Shown here one piece after another: positions 1-8,225 of a stretch of DNA of 33,540 bases. The notes beneath the pieces are model-generated. The model saw only the letters and a program-made list of their open reading frames with translations, searched no databases and was not told the origin of the DNA. Within the stretch, counting starts at the first letter, position 1, and every line of letters begins with the position of its first letter. The DNA is from CADEFF01 sp964569315 (lineage in GTDB: Bacteria; Pseudomonadota; Alphaproteobacteria; Dongiales; Dongiaceae): contig CAZMUZ010000033.1 in assembly GCA_964569315.1 (NCBI GenBank), positions 1-33,540 of the forward strand, read 5' to 3'. The translations under genes were made by a program, and so were the position numbers.

Positions 1-17
1 TCGTCGCGAGCGCTCAA

Positions 18-31
18 ATTCCTATGGGAAT
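18..31. repeat. Short inverted repeat in AT-rich leader
   Basis: ATTCC (18-22) and GGAAT (27-31) are exact inverted repeats around a 4-base centre (TATG). It lies about 100 bases upstream of the possible promoter of the aminotransferase/hydantoinase operon. It could be half of a regulator site, for example for the MocR protein encoded at the end of the operon, but a 5-bp arm is short enough to arise by chance. Confidence 0.2.
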
Positions 32-121
32 CGTACTATGTCAATCGGTCTATGTTTTCTCAGAGAATCTCATGGCGAGTATCGAATCTCATAAAACTCC
101 AGCGTTATCGCAAAAAAAATA

Positions 122-150
122 TTGATTCCATTACCGTTACAAAGATATAT
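122..150 (+). promoter_or_regulatory. Candidate promoter of the aminotransferase-hydantoinase operon
   Basis: TTGATT (122-127) resembles a -35 box. After 17 bases comes ATATAT (145-150), a loose -10 match; TAGTAT (155-160) is another candidate. The stretch from about 85 to 165 is strikingly AT-rich against the GC-rich genes around it, as expected of a promoter. The first gene begins at 206, giving a leader of roughly 50 bases. This is pattern matching only. Confidence 0.35.
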
Positions 151-205
151 GCACTAGTATTATGGAGATGCCGTTCGGTTCGGCATCCAGGAAGGAGAAT
201 CGAGC

Positions 206-1339
206 GTGGTGCAGGTGGTGTCGCCAACATTGTCCGCGAAGGAAGCCTATACGCCGGGGCTGCCGCGCGAGTTCGTTGCCGAGACGTTCGGCATCGCGAT
301 CGATGACGTGGCCAAGCTGGGCTCGGCGGAGAATCCGTTCGGCGCCTCGCCCAAGGCGCGGGCCGCGATCGAGGGCGCGCCGCTGAAGCTCGACATCTAC
401 CCCGAATGGTCGTCGCAAGTCCTCAGGACGGCGATCGCGCGGAAATACGGTTTCGATCCGAGCTCTGTCGTTTGCGGCGCCGGAGAGACCGAGGTGATTT
501 CCTTCGTCCTGCGCGCGTTTTCCGCGCCCGGCGACGCCGTGTTGATGTACGAACCCTGTTTCCCGATCTATCACATCTTCGCCGAGAACGAGAACCGCGT
601 GCCGGTCTATGTCCCGATGGGCCCCGATTTCGATCTGGTGGTGGACCGCTACATTGCGACGCTGCGCGCCAGCCGCCCGAAGATCGCCTTCATCACCAAT
701 CCGCACAGCCCGAGCGGGCGCCTCATGGCGGAAGCCGACATCCGTCGCATCTGCGAGGCCGCGGGCGAGGAGACGCTGGTGGTGCTCGACGAGGCCTACA
801 TCCACTTCACCGAAACGGCCGGCGGCATCGAGCTCACCCGCGACTTCGCGAATCTCATCGTGCTCCGGACCTTCTCGAAGGCGTTCGGCCTCGCGGGCTT
901 GCGGATCGGCTTCGGCATCGCCGCCAATGCGGAGCTCATCCGTCCGCTCCTGAACATCAAGCCGACCTGGAATATGGGCCACGCGCAGGTGCTGGGCGGC
1001 GCGGCCGCGATCGAGGACGACGAGCATGTCCGGAAGACCGTGAAGCTCATCGTCGAAATGCGCGCCTATGTCACCGAGCGTTTCGCCGGCCTCAACCGGT
1101 TCCGGATGGTTCCGGGGTCGCGCAGCAACTTCTTCCTGCTCGAAGTGCTCGATCCGACGCTCGACTCGACCAAAGTCTTCGACGAGCTGCTTCGGCGCGG
1201 CGTCATCGTAAAGGACGGCTCGGTATCCTTCCGCGGCCTCGGCGATCGCTATCTGCGGATCGATGTCAGCCTGCAGAAGCACATGGACCGGCTCATCTGG
1301 GCGGTGAAGGATATCGAATCCGGAACATCGAGCCGATAG
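206..1339 (+). CDS. HisC-like PLP aminotransferase (fold type I, class I/II)
   Basis: This 377-residue protein looks like histidinol-phosphate aminotransferase and its relatives. The HisC landmarks appear in order: AENPFG near residues 41-46, DIYPEW at 63-68, NPHSPSG at 165-171, DEAYIHF at 195-201, and RTFSKAFGLAGLRIGFG at 221-237, where K225 is the expected PLP-binding lysine. A GTG start at 206 is chosen because a good ribosome site (AAGGAGAA, 192-199) sits just upstream and the next gene begins 6 bases after the stop. Such HisC relatives outside his operons often act on other amino or keto acids. Placed at the head of a hydantoinase operon, it more likely transaminates a catabolic intermediate than makes histidine; that is inference from context. 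The family call is firm, the substrate unknown. Confidence 0.9.
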   Translation: MVQVVSPTLSAKEAYTPGLPREFVAETFGIAIDDVAKLGSAENPFGASPKARAAIEGAPLKLDIYPEWSSQVLRTAIARKYGFDPSSVVCGAGETEVISFVLRAFSAPGDAVLMYEPCFPIYHIFAENENRVPVYVPMGPDFDLVVDRYIATLRASRPKIAFITNPHSPSGRLMAEADIRRICEAAGEETLVVLDEAYIHFTETAGGIELTRDFANLIVLRTFSKAFGLAGLRIGFGIAANAELIRPLLNIKPTWNMGHAQVLGGAAAIEDDEHVRKTVKLIVEMRAYVTERFAGLNRFRMVPGSRSNFFLLEVLDPTLDSTKVFDELLRRGVIVKDGSVSFRGLGDRYLRIDVSLQKHMDRLIWAVKDIESGTSSR

Positions 1340-1345
1340 ACGCCC

Positions 1346-3427
1346 ATGGTCCGCAGCCATCTCATCGGGATCGATGTCGGAGGGACCTTCACCGACGCCG
1401 TGGTGCTCGATGGCACCGACGGCAGGCTCCTGGCCGCCTTCAAGCTTCCCTCAACGCCCGACGATCCGGGGCGCGCCGTGCTGGAGGCTGTCGCGAAGAT
1501 CGCCCAAACCACCGACGTCCGGGGCGCTCTCCTCTGTCATGGCACGACGGTAGGCACCAACACGCTGATCCAGCGCAAAGGCGCCCGCACGGCACTCGTC
1601 GCCACGCGCGGCTTCGCCGACGTGATCGAGCTGCGCCGGCAGGCACGGCCGATTCTGTACGGCTTCGACGTCGCGATCTCGGAACCCTTGGTTCCGCCGG
1701 CTCTGCGATTCGAGGCGGACGAGCGGGTCGATGCGGAGGGGCGGGTCGTGACGCCGCTCGACGGGGTCGAGGCGCTGGCGCTGGAGCTCGCGGCCGCGGA
1801 GGTCGATGCGGTGGCGGTCTGCCTGCTTCATGCCTATGCGAGCGACACGCATGAGGCACGCATCGTGGCGGCGCTGGAGGCGGCGCTGCCGGGCGTCTTC
1901 ATCACACGCTCGAGCGATGTCTGCCCCGAGTTCAAGGAGTACGAACGCAGCAGCACGACGGTCGTCAACGCCTATATCGGGCCTTCGGTTAGCCGATACC
2001 TGCAGCGGCTCGACGCCGCCCTGGAAGCGCGCGGGATCGAGCGGCTGATGGTCGTGAAGTCGAATGGCGGGCTCACCGCGCCGAAGAATGCCGCCGCCTA
2101 TCCGGTGCATCTGATCGAATCCGGTCCGGCCGCGGGCCTCATTGCCGCCGCCGCCTATGCGCGGGCGAGCGGCAGAGGCAATCTGCTCGCGCTGGATATG
2201 GGCGGGACTACGGCGAAGGCCGGGCTGATCCGCGATGGCGAGCCGTCGACCTCCGGCGAGTTCTATGCCGACCGGCTGGTCGAGGGGCGCGACGTGGGCG
2301 GCTATGCGATCCGCAGCGCCGTGCTCGATCTGGTCGAGATCGGCGCCGGCGGCGGCTCGCTCGCCTGGATCGACGAGGCCGGCGTGCTGAAGGTGGGGCC
2401 GCGAAGCGCCGGCGCCGATCCCGGGCCTGCCTGCTACGGTCGCGGCGGCGATCGTCCGACGGTCACCGATGCCCACGCGGCGATCGGCACCATCACCGCG
2501 CACACCTTCGCCGGCAGCGGGGTCGCGTTCGAGCGCGAGGCTGCGATCGCCGCGCTCCGGCGTCACATCGCCGATCCCCTCGGCTGGTCGATCGCGCGCG
2601 CGGCCTATGCGATCATCGATATCGCGGTCGCAAGCATGGCGGAGATGGCGCGGCTCCTGACGGTGCAGCGTGGCCTCGATCCCCGGGACTTCGCCGTCAT
2701 GGCGACCGGCGGTGCCGGACCGCTGCATGCCGCGGCGGTGGGCGCCGAGATCGGCGCGCTCGACGTGATCGTACCGCCTTTTCCGGGGATGTTCAGCGCG
2801 CTCGGCGCGACATTGGGATTCGTTCGGCACGAGGTCGTTCGCACCTTCCTGCGGCCGCTGGAGGCGCTGAAGCCGGAACGGCTGGTGGAGGGCTTCCGCG
2901 ATCTGCTTCGGCGCGCCGAAACGCTGCTCGCGGCCGAGCCGAAAGGGACATCGGCTCCGGTCTTCGAGCGCTATCTCGAGGCCCGCTTCGTCGGCCAGCT
3001 CTTCGAGCTGAAGATTCCGCTCGGCTCCGGCGATGCCGGCTTCCCCTCCGCGGCGCAAATCGACGGCCTGTTCCGATCCGCCTATAAGAAGGAGTATGGC
3101 TTCGACCTTCCGGAGGCGAAGATCGAGATCGTCAATATGAGGCTGGTCGCGACATTGGACATCGGCAGCGAGGGCGAGACCCTGCTCCGCAGCACCGGTG
3201 TTGCGCCGCGCCAAGGCGAACCTCTGAGGCGCACGAGCTTCCTTATGCGGAGCGGGGAAACGATAGAGATCCCGGTCTATCGGGCGGCCGATGCGCCCGG
3301 CGCCACGCTGTCGGGCCCTGCGATCATCGAGCATTTCGGCTCGACGGCCTGGATCCATGCGGGCCAGACGGCGGCGATCGGCGCCAACGGCCATATCCAG
3401 ATCAGGCTCGGAGGAGCGATGCCATGA
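1346..3427 (+). CDS. hyuA: Hydantoinase/oxoprolinase family subunit A (HyuA-type, ATP-dependent)
   Basis: At 693 residues it has the normal length of the A subunit. The N-terminal Hydant_A_N region starts with GIDVGGTFTDAVV (8-20), an ASKHA-type phosphate-binding loop, followed by HGTTVGTNTL. The Hydantoinase_A core carries PEFKEYERSSTTVVNAYIGP, ESGPAAG, DMGGTTAKAG, SAGADPGPACYGRGG and ATGGAGPLHAAA. The family activates and hydrolyses cyclic amides (hydantoin, N-methylhydantoin, 5-oxoproline, caprolactam) with ATP, or carboxylates ketones, always with a B subunit, here the next gene. There is no strong ribosome site before ATG 1346, only 6 bases after the aminotransferase stop, which suggests translational coupling. 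Its stop overlaps the hyuB start in ATGA. The substrate cannot be read from sequence. Confidence 0.93.
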   Translation: MVRSHLIGIDVGGTFTDAVVLDGTDGRLLAAFKLPSTPDDPGRAVLEAVAKIAQTTDVRGALLCHGTTVGTNTLIQRKGARTALVATRGFADVIELRRQARPILYGFDVAISEPLVPPALRFEADERVDAEGRVVTPLDGVEALALELAAAEVDAVAVCLLHAYASDTHEARIVAALEAALPGVFITRSSDVCPEFKEYERSSTTVVNAYIGPSVSRYLQRLDAALEARGIERLMVVKSNGGLTAPKNAAAYPVHLIESGPAAGLIAAAAYARASGRGNLLALDMGGTTAKAGLIRDGEPSTSGEFYADRLVEGRDVGGYAIRSAVLDLVEIGAGGGSLAWIDEAGVLKVGPRSAGADPGPACYGRGGDRPTVTDAHAAIGTITAHTFAGSGVAFEREAAIAALRRHIADPLGWSIARAAYAIIDIAVASMAEMARLLTVQRGLDPRDFAVMATGGAGPLHAAAVGAEIGALDVIVPPFPGMFSALGATLGFVRHEVVRTFLRPLEALKPERLVEGFRDLLRRAETLLAAEPKGTSAPVFERYLEARFVGQLFELKIPLGSGDAGFPSAAQIDGLFRSAYKKEYGFDLPEAKIEIVNMRLVATLDIGSEGETLLRSTGVAPRQGEPLRRTSFLMRSGETIEIPVYRAADAPGATLSGPAIIEHFGSTAWIHAGQTAAIGANGHIQIRLGGAMP

Positions 3428-5049
3428 CCGGCGCTTCCTCCCGCATCATCGATCGCGACCCGGTCGTCTTCGAGGTCGTGCGCAGCGCGCTCTATGCGAT
3501 TTGCGCCGAAATGAAGAGCGTGATCATGCGCGCTTCCTTCTCGCCGCTTCTCAGCCTCTCCGCCGATCTTTCCTGCGCGCTGCTGGATGCGCGCGGCCAT
3601 GTCGTGGCCCAGGGCAACGATATTCCGGTCCATCTCGGCGCCGTGCCCTTTACGGTTCGTGCCGCGCTCGACGCCTTTCCGCTGCAGAGCTGGGTCGCGG
3701 GGGATGGCGTGCTGCTCAACGACCCCTATGCGGGCGGGACGCACCTGCCGGACATGTCCCTTATGATGCCGATCTTCCAGAAAGACCGGCTGATCGGCTT
3801 TTCCTTGAGCCGCGTGCACTGGCCCGATGTCGGCGGGATCGCCGCCGGCAGCTCGAGCGTTTCCGACGAAATCCTGAAGGAAGGGCTTCGTATCCCCCCG
3901 GTGAAGATCCTGGCGGAGGGACGGCCGCAACCCGACCTGCTCAAGGTGATTCTCGCCAACGTCCGGGTGCCACGCGACCGCGAGGGCGATTTCAACGCGC
4001 AGATTGCCGGCGCGGCGCGCGCCGACAAGCGGCTGGTCGAACTCGCCGACCGCTACGGCGCCGATGCGCTCGCGGAGGTCATGGTCGATGCGCAGGAATA
4101 TTCGCGGCGCCTCGTCGAGGGCCGGCTCGCCGCGCTGCCGGACGCCGAAATGGGCCATGCGGAGACGCTGGATGGCGATGGCGTGGATCCGGAGGCCGCG
4201 CCGATCGTTTGCGTGAAGATCCGGAAATCGGGCGGCCGCTTCATCGTCGACTTCAGCGGCAGCGCGCCTTGCGTGCGCGGGCCGATCAACGCTCCGATGG
4301 CGGTCACCGCCTCGGCGGTCTACTACACGCTCCTCTCCTTCGTCGGCGGCGGCATTCCGCCCAATGGCGGGATCTACGATATCGCGGAGATCGAGGCGCC
4401 TGTCGGCAGCGTGGTGAACGCGGCTTTCCCGGCCCCGGTCGTCGCGGCGAACACCGAAACCTCGAATCGGATCGTCGACATCCTGCTCGCGGCGCTGGCG
4501 AAGGCCTATCCGGAGCGCGTTCCGGCAGGCAGCTACGGCTCGGCCTGCGTCTATACGCTCGGCGGTTTCGATCCGCGCCGAAACCAGCCTTTCGTGCATT
4601 ACGAAACGGTCGGCGGCGGCATGGGTGCGAATCGGCAGCATGACGGCGTGGGCGGTGTCCGCGTCCATATGGGCAACACCATGAATCTGCCGATCGAGGC
4701 GATCGAGGCGGCTATTCCGGTCCGGTTCCATGCCTATCAACTGCGCCGCGGCAGCGGCGGGGTCGGCCGGCAGCGCGGCGGGGACAGCGTTCGCAAGAGT
4801 TTCGAGGTGCTCGCCGACGGCGTCGAGGCGTCGATTCTCGGCGAGCGGACTAAATCGCCGGCGCATGGCGTGGCCGGCGGCGAACCCGGCGAGCGGGCGC
4901 AGTTCATCCGGCATCGCGCGGGCGAGCCGCCCGCGATGCTGGGCGCCAAGAGCGGCCCGCACCGGCTTGCCAAGGGGGATCGTATCGAAATGGTGACGGC
5001 ATCCGGCGGCGGCTGGGGCGCGACCGGCGACGGGGGAGAGCCCGCATGA
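3424..5049 (+). CDS. hyuB: Hydantoinase/oxoprolinase family subunit B (HyuB-type)
   Basis: This 541-residue protein is the partner of HyuA. It has the Hydantoinase_B signatures: DPVVFEVVRSAL near the N-terminus, ASFSPLLSLSADLSCALLD, AQGNDIPVHLG, NDPYAGGTHLPDM, HWPDVGG, then GGGIPPNGGI, NTETSNRIVD and GGGMGANRQHDGVGGVRVHMG towards the C-terminus. The pair forms the cytoplasmic ATP-dependent amidohydrolase (or carboxylase) core. ATG 3424 overlaps the hyuA stop by four bases and has a strong ribosome site (GGAGGAG, 3410-3416), so the subunits are probably made in a fixed ratio. The stop overlaps the next gene the same way. The length fits typical B subunits (500-600 residues), and I see no truncation. 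Confidence 0.93.
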   Translation: MTGASSRIIDRDPVVFEVVRSALYAICAEMKSVIMRASFSPLLSLSADLSCALLDARGHVVAQGNDIPVHLGAVPFTVRAALDAFPLQSWVAGDGVLLNDPYAGGTHLPDMSLMMPIFQKDRLIGFSLSRVHWPDVGGIAAGSSSVSDEILKEGLRIPPVKILAEGRPQPDLLKVILANVRVPRDREGDFNAQIAGAARADKRLVELADRYGADALAEVMVDAQEYSRRLVEGRLAALPDAEMGHAETLDGDGVDPEAAPIVCVKIRKSGGRFIVDFSGSAPCVRGPINAPMAVTASAVYYTLLSFVGGGIPPNGGIYDIAEIEAPVGSVVNAAFPAPVVAANTETSNRIVDILLAALAKAYPERVPAGSYGSACVYTLGGFDPRRNQPFVHYETVGGGMGANRQHDGVGGVRVHMGNTMNLPIEAIEAAIPVRFHAYQLRRGSGGVGRQRGGDSVRKSFEVLADGVEASILGERTKSPAHGVAGGEPGERAQFIRHRAGEPPAMLGAKSGPHRLAKGDRIEMVTASGGGWGATGDGGEPA

Positions 5050-5759
5050 CCGAACCCGCGCGCCGGAAGGCGGCCGACCACCGTCATCGGATCGCGCTTC
5101 TCGTGCCCTCCTCGAACACGGTGATGGAGAACGACCTTCACCGCGGCCTGCCGTCCGCGCTTTACACGATCCATACCGGGCGCATGTATCTCGTGGCGAC
5201 GACGCGCGAGGCCGAGATCGCGATGATCGAGGACCATGCGCCCCGCGCCGCGGACGATCTCGGCACGGCGCGGCCGGACCTCCTTGTCTTCGGCTGCACC
5301 TCGGCGGGATCGCTTTTCGGCCTCGATTACGATGCGAGCGTCTGTCGCGCCCTCGGGGAACGGGCGGGCTGTTCGGCGCTCGGCGTCATCAGCGCGGCGT
5401 CGGAGGCGATCGCCGCGCGTCCTGTCGGCAGGCTTGCCGTGATCACGCCCTATGTCGAGGATCTCACGCAATCGGTGGCCAAGGCCCTGGCGCGCAAGGG
5501 AATGGAGATCGTTCGCGCCGAAGGCATGGGCATCAGCGACAATGTTGCGCTCGCCGATCCGACGCCGGACGAGATCGTCGCCTTCTGCCGCGCGAAATTG
5601 AGCGATGTCCGCTTCGATGCCCTGTTCATCTCCTGCACGAATTTCCGCAGCCTCGAGGCGAGGGCGCGTCTCGAAGCCGAATTCGGCGTTCCCGTCATCA
5701 CCAGCAATAGCGCCGTCATCGCTGCAATCCGAAAGCGCTGTGAGAGCCATGCCGCGTAG
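5046..5759 (+). CDS. Asp/Glu racemase superfamily enzyme (maleate isomerase / arylmalonate decarboxylase-like)
   Basis: This 237-residue protein has the two-cysteine layout of the Asp/Glu racemase superfamily: LLVPSSNTVMENDL at 18-31, FGCTSAGS at 82-89 with C84, and ISCTNFRSLE at 195-204 with C197. The PSSNTVME start is typical of the maleate cis-trans isomerase and arylmalonate decarboxylase branch rather than classical hydantoin racemase. A cysteine thiolate would attack or deprotonate a substrate carbon. Its ATG overlaps the hyuB stop (ATGA) after a strong ribosome site (GGGGGAGAG, 5032-5040), so it is in the hydantoinase operon and probably acts on the ring-opened product or its precursor. 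Whether it isomerises, racemises or decarboxylates cannot be decided here. Confidence 0.85.
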   Translation: MTEPARRKAADHRHRIALLVPSSNTVMENDLHRGLPSALYTIHTGRMYLVATTREAEIAMIEDHAPRAADDLGTARPDLLVFGCTSAGSLFGLDYDASVCRALGERAGCSALGVISAASEAIAARPVGRLAVITPYVEDLTQSVAKALARKGMEIVRAEGMGISDNVALADPTPDEIVAFCRAKLSDVRFDALFISCTNFRSLEARARLEAEFGVPVITSNSAVIAAIRKRCESHAA

Positions 5760-5792
5760 CGCCCGGGCCCGGTTTTGCTCCAGGCTGGCGCC

Positions 5793-5830
5793 ATCCGGGC
5801 GGGGTGTGGTAACCGGCCGGTCGTCCGGAT
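5793..5830. promoter_or_regulatory. Cluster of palindromes ahead of the MocR gene, possible operator
   Basis: The 108-base gap between the isomerase gene and the regulator contains ATCCGG (5793-5798) and its inverted copy CCGGAT (5825-5830), with a perfect 10-bp palindrome ACCGGCCGGT (5812-5821) between them. The 9-mer GCCCGGGCC occurs at 5761-5769 and again at 5835-5843. MocR-type regulators commonly bind repeats next to the genes they control, so autoregulation is plausible, but GC-rich DNA makes such palindromes easily. Confidence 0.3.
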
Positions 5831-5867
5831 GCGAGCCCGGGCCGTCACTGCCGCCGGCGGAGCGGCG

Positions 5868-7232
5868 ATGAGCTGGGAGCCGCAACTCGCTGCCGGCCGG
5901 CCGAAATATCTGGCCATCGTCGAGGCGCTCGAAAGCGATCTTCAGTCCGGGCGGCTGAAACCCGGCGATCAGCTTCCGCCGCAGCGCGAGATCGCCGACC
6001 GATTGGGTGTGACGATCGCGACGGTCACCAAAGGCATCGGCGAGGCGATCCGCAGGGGGCTGGTCACGGCGCGCGCCGGCAGCGGGACATTCGTTCGGGC
6101 CGCCACGGTGGCCGATAGCACGACCGATCGGCCGAGCATCGACCTCAGCCTCAATGGCGTGCCTGCCTCGCCGGCGGCGCCGTTTCTGGACAAGGCGCTG
6201 AGCGGGCTTCGCGCCGGTGCCGATCGGGAAAACCTGTTCGGCTATCAGCCGAGCATCGGCATCGAGCGGCACCGCAGCGCGATGGCGGGATGGATCACGC
6301 TTCGGGGAATGGAGCTCCGCCCCGGGGACATCTGCCTGACCCATGGCGCTCAGCACGGGCTTGCCGCCTGTTTCGCCGGCCTGCTGCGCGCCGGCGATAC
6401 CGTGCTCTGCGAAGCTTGGACTTATACCGGGATCAGACGCGTTGCCGACATGGCGCGCGTTCGGCTGGTGGGGGTCGGCATGGAGCCGGACGGCCTCGAT
6501 CCGGTCAACCTCGCAGAGAAGCTCAAATCGACCGGCGCCAAGCTCGTCGTCTGCATGCCGGCAGTCCAGAATCCGACCACGGCCACGATGTCGGCGGCCA
6601 GGCGGCGGGAGATCCTCGCCGTTTGCGCCCGATTCGATGCGCTCGTCATCGAGGACGACATCTATGGCCGCCTGAGCGGGGACGAGATCCGTCCGCTGGC
6701 GGCGTCGAACCGCGAGCGGGTGATTTACCTCACGAGCGTCTCAAAATGCATATCGCCCGGCTTTCGATTGGGAGTGCTGGTCGCGCCCGAGCGGGTCTCG
6801 GCACAGCTCCGCGACGCGCTGCTGGCGACGCATTGGACGGCACCTTCATTTTTCGGCGAGCTTTTCGCGAGGATGGTCGAGCGCGGGTTGGCCGAGCAAT
6901 GCCTCGCCGCCCAGCAGCGGGAAGCCGGGCACCGGCTGTCCCTGATGAAACGCATCATGCCGCAGGAACGGATGCCCCGGCTCGCGACTTACCACCTATG
7001 GCAGGCGCTGCCGGCGCCTTGGCGTGCCGAGGATTTCGTTGCCGCGCTGTCGGAGGAGGGCGTTCGCGTCTCGCCCGCTTCGCACTTCGCGGTGGATGCG
7101 GAGGCGGCGAACGCCAGCTATATCCGTATCTGCCTCGGCGGCACGGACGATAGGGCCGCGCTCGGGATCGGTCTCTCGGCCATAGAACGGCTGCTGCGGA
7201 GCAAGCCGCGCATCGGCGCGCCGGTCATCTGA
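5868..7232 (+). CDS. MocR family transcriptional regulator (GntR wHTH plus aminotransferase fold)
   Basis: From ATG 5868 it is 454 residues. Residues 10-80 form a GntR winged helix (PKYLAIVEALESDLQSGRLK, LPPQREIADRLG, GSGTFVR). After a linker, residues 100-450 are a class I aminotransferase fold with QNPTTATMS (234-242), EDDIYG (262-267) and SVSKCISPGFRLG (290-302), where K293 should hold PLP. MocR proteins sense PLP or a PLP-amino acid adduct and control nearby genes. The reading frame stays open upstream to 5775, but the added residues do not resemble the family, and GGAG (5859-5862) sits correctly before 5868. Lying last in the aminotransferase-HyuAB-isomerase operon, it probably regulates that operon in response to an amino-acid-like intermediate (inference). 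Confidence 0.9.
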   Translation: MSWEPQLAAGRPKYLAIVEALESDLQSGRLKPGDQLPPQREIADRLGVTIATVTKGIGEAIRRGLVTARAGSGTFVRAATVADSTTDRPSIDLSLNGVPASPAAPFLDKALSGLRAGADRENLFGYQPSIGIERHRSAMAGWITLRGMELRPGDICLTHGAQHGLAACFAGLLRAGDTVLCEAWTYTGIRRVADMARVRLVGVGMEPDGLDPVNLAEKLKSTGAKLVVCMPAVQNPTTATMSAARRREILAVCARFDALVIEDDIYGRLSGDEIRPLAASNRERVIYLTSVSKCISPGFRLGVLVAPERVSAQLRDALLATHWTAPSFFGELFARMVERGLAEQCLAAQQREAGHRLSLMKRIMPQERMPRLATYHLWQALPAPWRAEDFVAALSEEGVRVSPASHFAVDAEAANASYIRICLGGTDDRAALGIGLSAIERLLRSKPRIGAPVI

Positions 7233-7291
7233 GCCGCGCCGCCGCCATTCCACGAATCCTGCGGCAATAAAGGGACGGGGGCGGCTGCAAT

Positions 7292-8170
7292 TCAGGGGAC
7301 GGGCCGAGCAGCGGCCCAGTCGGTGACGCTGCGGATCATCGCTGGGGCGTGCTCAGGGTTATCCGCGAGTTCTGCCAACTCCGATAGACGGTGGATCGTT
7401 GTGAGAAGGGCGATACGGCCTCGATCGAGCGGGCGGCCCGTCATCACTTCGTAGACGGAGACGATTCGCTCGGTCAAATCGGGCGAGATGAAGTTCGAAT
7501 AGATGAAGTCCTGGTGCAGCGGCCCGAACCCCGAATCGGCGAAGCCGTAAATGCCGTTGATCCGGCCGCGCGCATGATCGAAGGCCATGTTCCAGCCATG
7601 CCCGTCGAAGAACCCGTAGGCGTCGCCATAGGGGTCAGGCGGCAGGCGCTCGAATTCGGCGATGGCTTGCTTCGCATGTTCCTGAAACGAGGATGACAGC
7701 GCTGGCAAGGCTCTCGAACGGATCGCATCCGTCGTCTGCCAGACACCTATCGCTTCCGCACCCGCGGTCTTCATGCGCGCTCGATCGAGCCGATGGAGCT
7801 CGGTATAGAAGCGAGCCATGTCGTTGCCGAGCCGGCGGCGGGCATGGTCGGGCAAAGCGTCATAGTCGGCCGTCAGGAGATGCCCGCCTTTCAGCTTCGG
7901 GTGCCTCGAGAACAAGGGCGGCCCGTGCGCTATCGAGAGATCCGGGACCGTCATCGAGACGGAGGGGCGAATGACGGCAAGCAGGGCCGCCTCCCGGACG
8001 AGCGCCCGCTCGGCAACCTCGTCGCGGGGGAACTTGAAAATCAGCCGATCGTCGACATCGACGGCCATGGAGTGCCAGCTTGTCGCGGCATGGGTGAACC
8101 TCGATGATCCCAGATCCGGAAAGATCCGAACTATCGCGGCGCGCGCGATCGACAATTCTGGTCGTGCCAT
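7292..8170 (-). CDS. Phosphotransferase enzyme family protein (APH/choline kinase fold)
   Basis: This 292-residue protein has the aminoglycoside phosphotransferase (APH) kinase-like pattern. FKFPRD (45-50) contains the putative ATP-binding lysine K46, VREAALL holds the pairing glutamate E60, FFDGHGWN (187-194) aligns with the catalytic HxDxxxxN loop (D189, N194), and YGFADSGFGPLHQDF (208-222) with the DFG-like metal site (D212). The first histidine of the catalytic loop is replaced by phenylalanine. The family phosphorylates small hydroxyl compounds such as aminoglycosides, choline or homoserine; the substrate here is unknown. It follows the YghU-type gene on the same strand after 55 bases and may be co-transcribed. 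It converges with the MocR gene, separated by 59 bases without an obvious terminator. Confidence 0.8.
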   Translation of the reverse strand: MARPELSIARAAIVRIFPDLGSSRFTHAATSWHSMAVDVDDRLIFKFPRDEVAERALVREAALLAVIRPSVSMTVPDLSIAHGPPLFSRHPKLKGGHLLTADYDALPDHARRRLGNDMARFYTELHRLDRARMKTAGAEAIGVWQTTDAIRSRALPALSSSFQEHAKQAIAEFERLPPDPYGDAYGFFDGHGWNMAFDHARGRINGIYGFADSGFGPLHQDFIYSNFISPDLTERIVSVYEVMTGRPLDRGRIALLTTIHRLSELAELADNPEHAPAMIRSVTDWAAARPVP

Positions 8171-8225
8171 GATGCGCCGACGTTACCGGGCGTGGCCCGT
8201 TGCTCCGTCCCTCTTGATCCGCAGC

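Noticed and set aside
137..1360. 407-codon open frame on the minus strand opposite the aminotransferase
   Set aside because: Antisense frame in GC-rich DNA with low-complexity Arg/Asp/Ala/Leu content and no family motif; the plus strand has clear HisC motifs.
5760..5867. N-terminal extension of the MocR regulator from 5775
   Set aside because: The extra 31 residues do not resemble GntR domains and the region contains palindromes and a ribosome site suited to ATG 5868.
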